The position numbers and the translations under genes are program-made. From assembly GCA_016296065.1 (NCBI GenBank), contig JAEDKA010000072.1, positions 1-14,923 on the forward strand: a stretch of DNA of 14,923 nt. The letters run 5' to 3'. Below, in pieces: positions 1 to 6,399 of this stretch (positions are counted from its first letter, which is position 1; every line of letters starts with the position of its first letter). Source of the DNA: Kiritimatiellia bacterium. Its GTDB lineage: Bacteria > Verrucomicrobiota > Kiritimatiellia > RFP12 > UBA1067. The notes below the pieces were generated by a model, which did no database searches, was not told where the DNA came from, and worked only from the letters and a program-made list of their open reading frames with translations.

Positions 1-46
1 AACAAGGTAACCGTTGGGGAACCAGCGGTTGGATCACCTCCTTTCT
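1..46 (+). rRNA. rrs: 16S ribosomal RNA, 3' end (partial)
   Basis: The window opens inside the universally conserved end of 16S rRNA: the helix-45 region with its GGAA loop (about 11-30), the GGATCACCTCC end, and the anti-Shine-Dalgarno CCTCC at 37-41. The mature end is probably at 44-46 by comparison with E. coli and B. subtilis ends. Only about 46 bases are present, too few for taxonomy. No tRNA-Ile/Ala, 23S or 5S gene follows anywhere in the window, so this 16S gene looks unlinked from 23S, unless the join is an assembly artefact. Confidence 0.97.
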
Positions 47-75
47 AAGGAGTCATCTCCCTTCGGGGAGAGATG
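38..75 (+). other. 16S trailer hairpins
   Basis: Immediately after the 16S end, AAGGAG (47-52) is the exact complement of CTCCTT (38-43), so the precursor can mask the anti-Shine-Dalgarno until 3' processing. A second hairpin follows: stem 56-61 with 66-71 closed by a TTCG tetraloop. Both are read directly from the sequence. A role in maturation is inferred; B. subtilis has a similar trailer start. Confidence 0.55.
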
Positions 76-162
76 GTGAAACGCCTTCCAGCAATGGAGG
101 GTGCATCAAATGCGAAGCGCAGACATTTGCTGTTTCCTCAAGCATCCACCGACAAAGACGAG

Positions 163-190
163 GGCGCGATCCGAAAGGACCGCGCCTTTC
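163..190 (+). terminator. Putative terminator of the 16S transcript
   Basis: Stem GGCGCG (163-168) pairs with CGCGCC (181-186). After one A/C mismatch, TCC/GGA continues to a GAAA tetraloop (173-176). TTTC follows. The stem is strong but the T-tract is short. It supports the 16S transcript ending here and not continuing into a 23S gene. Confidence 0.55.
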
Positions 191-192
191 GC

Positions 193-221
193 TTTCACAT
201 ATGGCGTTTTTTTGCTACAAT
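193..221 (+). promoter_or_regulatory. Promoter of the five-gene operon
   Basis: A TTTCAC -35 candidate (193-198), a 17-bp spacer and an extended -10 TGCTACAAT (213-221) lie between the rRNA terminator and the first gene. The predicted transcription start is near 228. The TGn extension matches the other promoters in this window. Confidence 0.5.
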
Positions 222-255
222 ATTGCGTACTGTGCAGAATCGCGATCTAACTCAT

Positions 256-840
256 ATGCCTGAAATCAGCACTCCGCGGAGGGGCGGAGTTTTCTGCGCT
301 TCTACGGTTGGGCATGAGTCGTATTTTCGCGCGGGGCTCACCGCTTCTTTCTGCCTGCTCTTTGTGCTGCCGTGCTTCGCGATGACTGTCCGTACCATGT
401 CCGATATGCGTCTATGGATGACAGTCGGCGACAGATCCGCGCCACTTAGCTGGATTTGGGACGAATCCGCGGATGCCGCGTCACTTGTGCTTTCGAACAG
501 GATCACCGGCGCGGTATCACAATTTGATGTCGCGCGTGGCGAGGGTGATACGCACGGAAGTTGCCCGCAGCCCGCGCAGATTTCCGAGGCGCTTGTTGAC
601 GTCACGCTTGTTCAGAGAGTGAATGGAAGCGAAGTATCCCGCCAATCGGCGACGCTCGCGTACGTCGACGGCGCAGGGGGAGGTCCGATTACCGTGCGCG
701 CTAGGGCGCATCGCGACTGGCGCCGCGTGCGGAGTCCGCGCGTGTTCGCGTTCGATCCGGCGTGGAGCGGCGGCGCGGGCGAATCTGGATACGACATCGC
801 TCCTCCGTACGATCCCGCGATATCGATAAGGATCCGCTGA
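256..840 (+). CDS. Secreted protein of unknown function, first gene of operon
   Basis: No known domain recognised. From ATG 256 the product is 194 aa: a charged N-terminal stretch, a hydrophobic segment typical of a signal peptide (LTASFCLLFVLPCFA, about residues 28-42), then a mature part that looks beta-rich, with a Gly-rich stretch (DGAGGGPITV). The stop is four bases before the next gene, an FGE-like protein, which suggests co-expression and perhaps a joint role outside the cytoplasm. The start is uncertain. ATG 256 has no ribosome binding site and places a terminator-like hairpin inside the coding region. ATG 314 would give a textbook signal peptide (MSRIFARG then LTASF) if the G run at 333-336 had one more G, so a frameshift in the leader is possible. 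ATG 382 is a shorter alternative lacking the signal peptide. The open frame also extends upstream to ATG 73 in the rRNA trailer, which is unlikely to be used. Confidence 0.65.
   Translation: MPEISTPRRGGVFCASTVGHESYFRAGLTASFCLLFVLPCFAMTVRTMSDMRLWMTVGDRSAPLSWIWDESADAASLVLSNRITGAVSQFDVARGEGDTHGSCPQPAQISEALVDVTLVQRVNGSEVSRQSATLAYVDGAGGGPITVRARAHRDWRRVRSPRVFAFDPAWSGGAGESGYDIAPPYDPAISIRIR
271..294 (+). terminator. Terminator-like hairpin in the operon leader
   Basis: A perfect 7-bp stem, ACTCCGC (271-277) with GCGGAGT (284-290), has a 6-base loop and runs into TTTTC. It lies about 45 nt after the predicted start of transcription and overlaps the most upstream plausible start region of the first gene. 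It could be an attenuator or could end a short RNA of about 65 nt. Confidence 0.5.
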
Positions 841-844
841 CGAC

Positions 845-2083
845 ATGGTGAACGCAAAGGCACAGCTTTCGTTCCTGGTTTTTGCCGCCGCGCTCGCGGC
901 GTCCGCCGCGACTTCCATCTCCAATGTAGTCGTGAACCAGCGCTGGCCGTGGAGCGAGAAGGTCGATGTCGACTTCATCCTCTCGGGAGACGCGAGCGAA
1001 GTGCACGTCTCGGCCAGATGGGACGCGCATCCGGAGCCGTATGCGCTTGGCATGCTGAACGACTGCGCTCCGGGACACCATCGCCTTACCTGGGATCCTG
1101 CCGCGTCGCCGTTCGCCGGCCAGACGTTGACGGGATTCACCGTGACGGTCACGAATGAAGTCGTCGTTCGCGACTATGCGGTCATTGATCTCGTGAACGG
1201 AGGATGCACCTACCGCAGCGCGCCTCCCGAAGGCGGCTGGACGGACGAATACAAATCGACGAAGATGGCCTTCCGTCGCATCCCGGCGGGAACGTACACG
1301 CTGGGCGAATCGAGGAGCACGTTTGCGTATCTCAACCACTGGGACGTGGATGAGGCCGCGAAGATGATGAGCCGACGGACGGTCGTGCTCACCAACGACT
1401 TCTATGTAGGAATCTTCAAGTATACCGAAGCCCAGCACGCCTGTCTCATGGGAGCGGTCGGAGCGTCCAGCTTCGAGCCTGTCCATATCTCGTATGACGA
1501 CCTGCGCGGGGCGCTGCCAGGTATCGACTGGCCGACGACTGGTTACACGGTCTCAGAAGGGTCAATCGTCGCGAAACTGCGCGCGAAGGCCGGAACCGGA
1601 ATCGTTGTCGACCTCTGCGAGGAAGAGCAGTGGGAGGCCGCGGCGCGCGCCGGGAAGGCGACATTCTGGCCGAACGGCGGAACCGTTGATGAATCAATGG
1701 AAGTTCTCAACGGCTATCTTGATGCAATCGCCATCTGGTCCCACGCCACAGCCTTACTGGATCAGAGTCCCGTCGGCCTGAAAAACGACAATGGCTGGGG
1801 TCTCTACGACATCGTCGGCCTTGACGGGGAATGGGTGCTCGACAAGGTGGTAGACTATTCTTCTCTGGCTTGCGGACTGCCGGACTTCTCCGTCAATCCA
1901 ACGGGAATTTCAGAGGGATCCAACAGGATCCTGAGGAGTGCCAACGGAAACGGAAAGAAAACGGCGATTTACGACCTCCTGCCTTGCAGACGGCAGATGG
2001 CGTCGCCAGACAAAGCCGATTACTCCACGCGCTTCTGCATCCACCTCTCGCCGCTCGGCTCGCTTACGTTCGAGGATTTGTGA
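845..2083 (+). CDS. Secreted FGE/SUMF1-like (formylglycine-generating enzyme fold) protein
   Basis: 412 aa. Residues 1-21 form a signal peptide (hydrophobic LSFLVFAAALAASAA). Residues about 22-120 are a beta-sandwich-like domain of unknown family. From about residue 139 (MAFRRIPAGTYTLGES) to the end the FGE-sulfatase fold is recognisable: YVGIFKYTEAQ, then CEEEQWEAAARAG, then NGWGLYDIVGLDGEWVLD. The segment that normally reads RVLRGGS with the copper-binding Cys pair is here RILRSANGNGKK, with no Cys pair, so formylglycine-generating activity is unlikely; a binding or structural role is more probable (inference). No sulfatase gene is in the window. AAGGA at 828-832 lies 12 bases before ATG 845. 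The TGA stop shares its A with the ATG of the next gene, so translation is probably coupled. Confidence 0.85.
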   Translation: MVNAKAQLSFLVFAAALAASAATSISNVVVNQRWPWSEKVDVDFILSGDASEVHVSARWDAHPEPYALGMLNDCAPGHHRLTWDPAASPFAGQTLTGFTVTVTNEVVVRDYAVIDLVNGGCTYRSAPPEGGWTDEYKSTKMAFRRIPAGTYTLGESRSTFAYLNHWDVDEAAKMMSRRTVVLTNDFYVGIFKYTEAQHACLMGAVGASSFEPVHISYDDLRGALPGIDWPTTGYTVSEGSIVAKLRAKAGTGIVVDLCEEEQWEAAARAGKATFWPNGGTVDESMEVLNGYLDAIAIWSHATALLDQSPVGLKNDNGWGLYDIVGLDGEWVLDKVVDYSSLACGLPDFSVNPTGISEGSNRILRSANGNGKKTAIYDLLPCRRQMASPDKADYSTRFCIHLSPLGSLTFEDL

Positions 2084-3735
2084 TGCCTTCGGCCCGTCGT
2101 ATCCTCTTTGCGTTCTTTGCGTTCTTTGCGGCTGAGACCGCGGTGAATGCCGATGTTGTCATAGGTCGCGGTTCTGAGATCGTCTTGCCTGCAAACGCGG
2201 CGTATGCGACGCGGCTTGCGGCGGAGGAATTGAATTTCTTTTTGAAGGGTGTTCTTGGCGAGGCGTTGCCAGTCGTCGCGCAGAGAACAGAGGGCAAGAC
2301 GGCGATTGTGTTGGGCGGAGTGCAAGACCGGGGCGGCCTTGCCACACCGCAGGACCGCGATGGGTATGTCATCGAGGCGGCGGAGAATGTTGTGCGCATT
2401 TTTGGCAATGACGATGACGTCACCGATGTCGACGCCACGGCGGCACTTCCCGACGAAGCGATTTGGCAGCCGTGCTTTAGACGCGGAACGCTCTTCGGAG
2501 TGTATGCGTTTCTCGAGCGCTTCGCGGGCGTGAGGATGTACTTCCCCGGCGAACTTGGAACATGCGTGCCGCGAGCGGAGCGCATCGCCGTGCCGGAAGG
2601 GCGCATCGAGGAATCGCCCGCGTTTTCGGTGCGGCGCTATGGTTACGAGGACGGAAAAGTTGCGCCCGAAATACTCGCGGGAATGAGCGAAACCGATTTC
2701 AAGCGTCTCAACTGGTATCGGCTAAGGATGGAGACGTATCACCTTCGGTGTTGCCACGGCGCGAAGACGCATTGCCTCTCGCCGGAGACGTGGGATGCGA
2801 TATATACCAACGCATGCGCGGTCATTGGCGGCGCGCTCGGTGATCGCGCCCTACCGTCGGAGACTCCCGTCTTCGACGCGATGCCGAAGGACGGACTCAC
2901 CTGGGCGCGGCACTGCAACTGCGAATGGTGCATGGAAAACGTTCCGTTCTCGAAATACGACATCGGCTTTGCGACGGACCTCGTATGGCGTCGCACTGCG
3001 GAAATCGCGGGACGCATCAAGGCGAAATTCCCGCACGCGCGCGTCTCGCAGATGTCGTACATTCCGTACGCGCGCATACCGACAAACGAGATTCCCGACA
3101 ACGTCGACGTCTTCGTCGCGCGGCGCGGCCCCTGGGCTGAGGGAACTGCGATCGGCGTGCGGGAGAAGGGCGAAGTCGCCGCATGGCACGCGAAGCTCGG
3201 ACGAAAGGTGTCGCTCTGGAACTATCCGGACAAGGTGGACTGCTGGAACCTCGAGATGAAGGACATTCCGCAGCTCGCGCCGCGCGCGTGGTCCGCGTAC
3301 TACCGCGCAGTCGCGCCGCATGTCACCGGCGCGATCGCGGAAAGCGAAAGCGACCGCTGGATATACAACTACCTCAACTACTACGTGTTCTCGCGTGTCT
3401 GCTGGAATCCCGATTCCGACGTTGAGGCGATTCTAGCCGAGCACCACAGGCTTATGTTCGGCGCGTCGGCGGAGGAGATGGCGGAGTTCTTCGACACGCT
3501 TGAGAAGTGCTGGATGAAAGTCGTCGCGAAGCCGTACGACACACCGCTCGGACCGGGCGTGTGCGAAGCGCCGATGAAGGAGGAGCTGCAGGGGAAAATC
3601 TATTCGCCTGAGGTGCTTGCGCGTCTAAAGTTTCTCGTCTCGTCAGCGTCGTCTAAGGTAGCCGAAGGGTCGGTGGAGGCGCGGCGAATTGCGCTTTTCA
3701 GGAGAGAGTATTTGGAGCCGTTGTGCAGGAGATAA
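2083..3735 (+). CDS. DUF4838 domain-containing secreted protein (glycoside hydrolase-like)
   Basis: 550 aa from ATG 2083, which overlaps the preceding TGA (TGATG). The open frame extends further upstream, but this start gives a clear signal peptide (RRILFAFFAFFAAETAVNA). The N-terminal part resembles the GH67/GH20b-type accessory domain: DVVIGRGSEIVLP, AAEELNFFL, IVLGG, DRDGYVIEA. It is followed by FGVYAFLERFAGVRMYFPGE, typical of DUF4838 proteins. A Cys-rich motif HCNCEWC (residues 277-283) is likewise typical. Reaction and substrate are unknown; a role in glycan breakdown fits the context with a sugar symporter and GH31. Residues 249-257 (GGALGDRAL) are encoded by a 30-bp palindromic repeat also present in the symporter gene, probably an in-frame insertion in a surface loop. 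Confidence 0.88.
   Translation: MPSARRILFAFFAFFAAETAVNADVVIGRGSEIVLPANAAYATRLAAEELNFFLKGVLGEALPVVAQRTEGKTAIVLGGVQDRGGLATPQDRDGYVIEAAENVVRIFGNDDDVTDVDATAALPDEAIWQPCFRRGTLFGVYAFLERFAGVRMYFPGELGTCVPRAERIAVPEGRIEESPAFSVRRYGYEDGKVAPEILAGMSETDFKRLNWYRLRMETYHLRCCHGAKTHCLSPETWDAIYTNACAVIGGALGDRALPSETPVFDAMPKDGLTWARHCNCEWCMENVPFSKYDIGFATDLVWRRTAEIAGRIKAKFPHARVSQMSYIPYARIPTNEIPDNVDVFVARRGPWAEGTAIGVREKGEVAAWHAKLGRKVSLWNYPDKVDCWNLEMKDIPQLAPRAWSAYYRAVAPHVTGAIAESESDRWIYNYLNYYVFSRVCWNPDSDVEAILAEHHRLMFGASAEEMAEFFDTLEKCWMKVVAKPYDTPLGPGVCEAPMKEELQGKIYSPEVLARLKFLVSSASSKVAEGSVEARRIALFRREYLEPLCRR
2825..2854 (+). repeat. 30-bp palindromic repeat, copy 1 (inside DUF4838 gene)
   Basis: Identical over 30 bases to 5374-5403. 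It contains an inverted repeat, GGCGCG (2830-2835) and CGCGCC (2845-2850), around a 9-base centre. It is read in frame as GGALGDRAL. Two unrelated genes sharing it exactly points to a small mobile or REP-like element, not to common descent of the proteins. Confidence 0.75.
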
Positions 3736-3738
3736 CAA

Positions 3739-4827
3739 ATGAACAGTGATTTTCTGAAGAACTTCCGTTATACGCCCGATGGCTCGGCGTCCCCTGCTGA
3801 CGCACTCTGCGATTTCATCAAGTGCGAGATCGCTGAGGGGCGGTTGAAGGCTGGCGAGACGCTTCCGGCGATAAAGGACATTGCCGAGGCAACCGGGACT
3901 ACGTTCCGCATCGCGCGCGGCGTTGTGGAGCGCCTTGCACGGGAAAAATACGTCCGTTCGCGCCCGCGTGTCGGGACTGTTGTCCTTTCGCGCAACGCCT
4001 GCGCGCTGCACGGACGCGTCCTGTTTGTGCTTCCGGACGTTGACGCGTGCAGCTATCATGCGACGATGATCGCCGACGCGCTTCGGAAAAGCCTGGGTGA
4101 TGCGGGGTATGCGTTCTCCACGGTCGTCTTTTCGAGGGACAGGCAGATCGGGCTTTCGTTCCTTAAGCACGAGCTAGTCCGCACGCCGGACGTTGCAATC
4201 GCGATTTACAGCACGAAGCCCGTCAGAAAGTGTCTGCGCGAGGCCGGCGTGAAGAGCGTATTCATATATGGCGACGAGCCTACGAAAGATGAGGGACTCT
4301 GGATACGCTTCTCGGCAGAGGAGGCGATAGCCAATTTCGTCCAGCACTGCGTCCGACTCGGCGTCAAGCGGGTCATGCAGGTGCGCTTCGACGGAAACGA
4401 GACGCCGGACGCTGGAAAGGCGCTTGCGGAGAAGGGGATAAAGTCCGGATGGATGACGGTGCCGCGCATGGACGAACTCGGACGATACGAGGGAATCGAG
4501 CGGTCGGCCTACAATGTGTTCTTGGACATGCCTCGGCAGGATTTTCCCGACGTGTTCCTCTTCTGGGACGACTTCGTCGCGCAGGGGGCGCTCACGGCGT
4601 TTCTCGGACGCGGGCTCAAGATTCCGGGCGACGTCAAGGTCGTGGCGCTTTCGAACCGCGGACTCGGCCCCGTCTATTCCGAGGCCCTCACGCGCTTCGA
4701 GTGCGATGCGTCAGAAACTGGCGAGAAAGTCGCCGCATATGTGCTGGCGCGCCTTGCGAAGGGTCGGATGCCGCCGCCGCCGGTGATTGCTCCGCGATAT
4801 GTTTTCGGGAGGACCATGCCGTATTGA
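3739..4827 (+). CDS. GntR-family transcriptional regulator with LacI-like ligand-binding domain
   Basis: 362 aa. Residues about 15-80 form a GntR winged helix (DFIKCEIAEGRLKAGETLPA, then IKDIAEATGTTFRIARGVVE, then REKYVRSRPRVGTVV). Residues about 93-355 match a periplasmic-binding-protein-like sensor domain of the LacI/GalR type: RVLFVLPDVD, DVAIAIYSTKP, DVFLFWDDFVAQGALTAF, GLKIPGDVKVVALSN. This architecture is common in regulators of sugar use. AGGAG (3727-3731) lies 7 bases before ATG 3739, and the start is 3 bases after the DUF4838 stop. The position between the DUF4838 gene and the symporter gene suggests it controls this operon in response to a sugar or oligosaccharide; the ligand cannot be read from sequence and no operator was identified. 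Confidence 0.92.
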   Translation: MNSDFLKNFRYTPDGSASPADALCDFIKCEIAEGRLKAGETLPAIKDIAEATGTTFRIARGVVERLAREKYVRSRPRVGTVVLSRNACALHGRVLFVLPDVDACSYHATMIADALRKSLGDAGYAFSTVVFSRDRQIGLSFLKHELVRTPDVAIAIYSTKPVRKCLREAGVKSVFIYGDEPTKDEGLWIRFSAEEAIANFVQHCVRLGVKRVMQVRFDGNETPDAGKALAEKGIKSGWMTVPRMDELGRYEGIERSAYNVFLDMPRQDFPDVFLFWDDFVAQGALTAFLGRGLKIPGDVKVVALSNRGLGPVYSEALTRFECDASETGEKVAAYVLARLAKGRMPPPPVIAPRYVFGRTMPY

Positions 4828-4856
4828 TGGTTAGGTGGTTGGGTAGTTAGGTGCTT

Positions 4857-6284
4857 ATGGATAAACTCGGTTGGAAGGTGCGCATTGGATTCGGCGCGGG
4901 TGACTTCGCGCAGAACCTGGTGTATCCTGCCGCCGCGATGTATCTGCTCTTCTTCTACACGGACGTTCTCGGCATCGCGCCTTCGTCAGCGGCTGCGATA
5001 TTCCTTGTCGCGCAGATCGTCGACTTTGTGTGGAATCCGTTTGCCGGAGCGTTCATCGACAGCCGCTCTCCGCGCCTCGGCAGGTACCGCACGTGGCTCC
5101 TCGCTGCGGGGCTTCCGCTCACCGCGCTTGCCGTGATGTGCTTCTGGAATCCGTTCGGGGAGTTGGGCGGGATTCTGAAAACCGTCTACGCGGCGGTCAC
5201 GTACATCGCGTTCTCGATGTCCTTCACGCTCGTCAATGTCGCATACGGCGCGCTTGGGGCGTCGCTCAGCCGAGACACGGACGAGATAACCGTCCTGACT
5301 GCGACGCGCATATTCCTTGCGAACGCCGCGTGTCTTGCCGTGGCCGCGGGAGTGCCGATTTTGGTGGGGACGTTTGGCGGCGCGCTCGGTGATCGCGCCC
5401 TACTGGACGGCGTGCGCATATCGCCCGAGCAAAGCGAGCATTGCGAAGCAATGTCACTAGAGGCGTGCGCGCCCGCCCTACCGTGGCGAACGGCAATCTT
5501 CATGGGGCTTGGGATGCTTCCGTCGTTTTTGTTTCTTCCGCTGCTGCCGTGGCTGCGGCGGAAGCTCGGCACAAGGGGGCTTTTCTATGCGTTTGCGCCA
5601 GTTGCGGTCGCGGGAATGGCCGCGCTCTACATCCTCAGCCGCACGGGAGGGCCGGGCTTCGGCTCGTCCGTCTGGGTTCATGCCGCGCAGTTCGTGAAGG
5701 CGACTGGGATAATCGTCGCGACGGGTTATATGTGGGCGCTCGTTCCGGAGGTGATCGAACATTCCGAGCGCCTCACGGGGCGGCGTCTTTCGGCGGTGAT
5801 TAGCTCTATCATGGGAATATTCTTTCGACTTGGAATGGCAGTGGGGAAGATTCTTCCCGGCGTCGTTCTCGCCTGGACCGGATACCGCGCCGCCGCGCCG
5901 GAGGAATCGGCGTCGCTTTCGTCCGATCCGCGCGCATGGCTCGCCACGATGGGCGTCTTCGCGCTTGTCGCGGCGGCGGCGCTTGTGTTTTCCTTCTCGC
6001 AGACAAAGGAGCGGATCGTCGCTAATGCTGCGGATGACTCTCGCGTGGGGATTGGCGAGATATGGCGTGAGTTCTGCCGAAACAGGCCGCTTCGCGTGCT
6101 TGCGCTGTTCTTTGTCCTTGCGTTTGCGATGATGTCCGTCGGCAATGCGGCGGGGGCGTATTTCATGAACGGACTCGAATCGCAGACTCCGCCCGCGCAG
6201 GAAGGGGTGCGCTGGCTCGTCTGCGTCATACCTTCCATCCTCATCTCCGCCGCAGCGTTCGTCATCTCCCGCTACTGTGTTTAG
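4857..6284 (+). CDS. GPH-family (MelB-like) sugar:cation symporter, transmembrane blocks apparently permuted
   Basis: 475 aa with about 12 membrane segments. ATG 4857 is preferred over GTG 4851 because GTTAGG lies 5 bases upstream of it. N-terminal helices 1-5 (residues 1-173) are typical of the family: FGAGDFAQN, FFYTDVLG, DSRSPRLGRYRTW. After residue 208 comes a block resembling family helices 8-11 (PWLRRKLGTR 231-240; PEVIEHSERLTGRR from 297; LAWTGY ending at 343). Only after that come the family's helix 6-7 signatures, TKER (383-386) and NRPL (409-412), and finally the helix-12 pattern GVRWLVCVIPS (450-460). The C-terminus stops right after this helix, without the usual cytoplasmic tail. 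Residues 174-208 are encoded by a repeat element. The gene lies 29 bases after the regulator stop and is last in the operon. It presumably imports sugar or glycoside with a cation; whether the permuted protein works is unknown. Confidence 0.88.
   Translation: MDKLGWKVRIGFGAGDFAQNLVYPAAAMYLLFFYTDVLGIAPSSAAAIFLVAQIVDFVWNPFAGAFIDSRSPRLGRYRTWLLAAGLPLTALAVMCFWNPFGELGGILKTVYAAVTYIAFSMSFTLVNVAYGALGASLSRDTDEITVLTATRIFLANAACLAVAAGVPILVGTFGGALGDRALLDGVRISPEQSEHCEAMSLEACAPALPWRTAIFMGLGMLPSFLFLPLLPWLRRKLGTRGLFYAFAPVAVAGMAALYILSRTGGPGFGSSVWVHAAQFVKATGIIVATGYMWALVPEVIEHSERLTGRRLSAVISSIMGIFFRLGMAVGKILPGVVLAWTGYRAAAPEESASLSSDPRAWLATMGVFALVAAAALVFSFSQTKERIVANAADDSRVGIGEIWREFCRNRPLRVLALFFVLAFAMMSVGNAAGAYFMNGLESQTPPAQEGVRWLVCVIPSILISAAAFVISRYCV
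5374..5484 (+). repeat. Palindromic repeat copy 2 plus adjoining composite insert in the GPH gene
   Basis: 5374-5403 is identical to 2825-2854. It is followed by a stretch with GGCGTGCGC twice (5409-5417, 5462-5470), a perfect hairpin CATTGC-GAA-GCAATG (5439-5453), and CCCTACCGT (5476-5484). That last nonamer follows directly on the palindrome in copy 1 (2850-2858), so an extra ~75 bp seems nested in copy 2. The whole insert keeps the reading frame and encodes residues 174-208 between helix 5 and the next helix. Confidence 0.65.
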
Positions 6285-6308
6285 CCGCCGGCCATTTTGC
6301 CCATTTTG

Positions 6309-6330
6309 CCAAAAATTCTTGTTTTTTTGG
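6309..6330 (+). terminator. Weak A/T-rich hairpin after the operon
   Basis: CCAAAAA (6309-6315) pairs with TTTTTGG (6324-6330) about 25 bases after the symporter stop. The stem is A/T-rich and weak. It is the only terminator candidate between the operon and the next promoter; just before it CCATTTTGCC is nearly repeated in tandem. Confidence 0.3.
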
Positions 6331-6351
6331 GTGCTGCTTGTTGGATTATGA

Positions 6352-6360
6352 TGCTATAAT
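6352..6360 (+). promoter_or_regulatory. Extended -10 promoter of the beta-helix protein gene
   Basis: TGCTATAAT is a perfect extended -10. No good -35 lies 17 bp upstream (TGCTGC at 6332-6337), as is usual for extended -10 promoters. The predicted start is near 6367, leaving a ~33-nt leader with a strong AAGGAG (6387-6392) 7 bases before ATG 6400. Confidence 0.7.
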
Positions 6361-6399
6361 AACGACAGAAAGTCCAACTTACACAAAAGGAGCATAAAG

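Noticed and set aside
73..255. Upstream extension of the first gene to ATG 73
   Set aside because: It lies in the rRNA trailer, crosses the 16S terminator hairpin and precedes the operon promoter, so it is not expected to be translated.
1831..2082. N-terminal extension of the DUF4838 protein
   Set aside because: It overlaps the FGE-like gene in another frame; the ATG at 2083 gives a signal peptide and a typical TGATG coupling.
4828..4856. G/T-rich stretch between regulator and symporter as a possible control element
   Set aside because: It is short low-complexity sequence (GGTTAGGTGG, GGGTAGTTAGG) without palindromes; it mainly supplies the symporter ribosome binding site.
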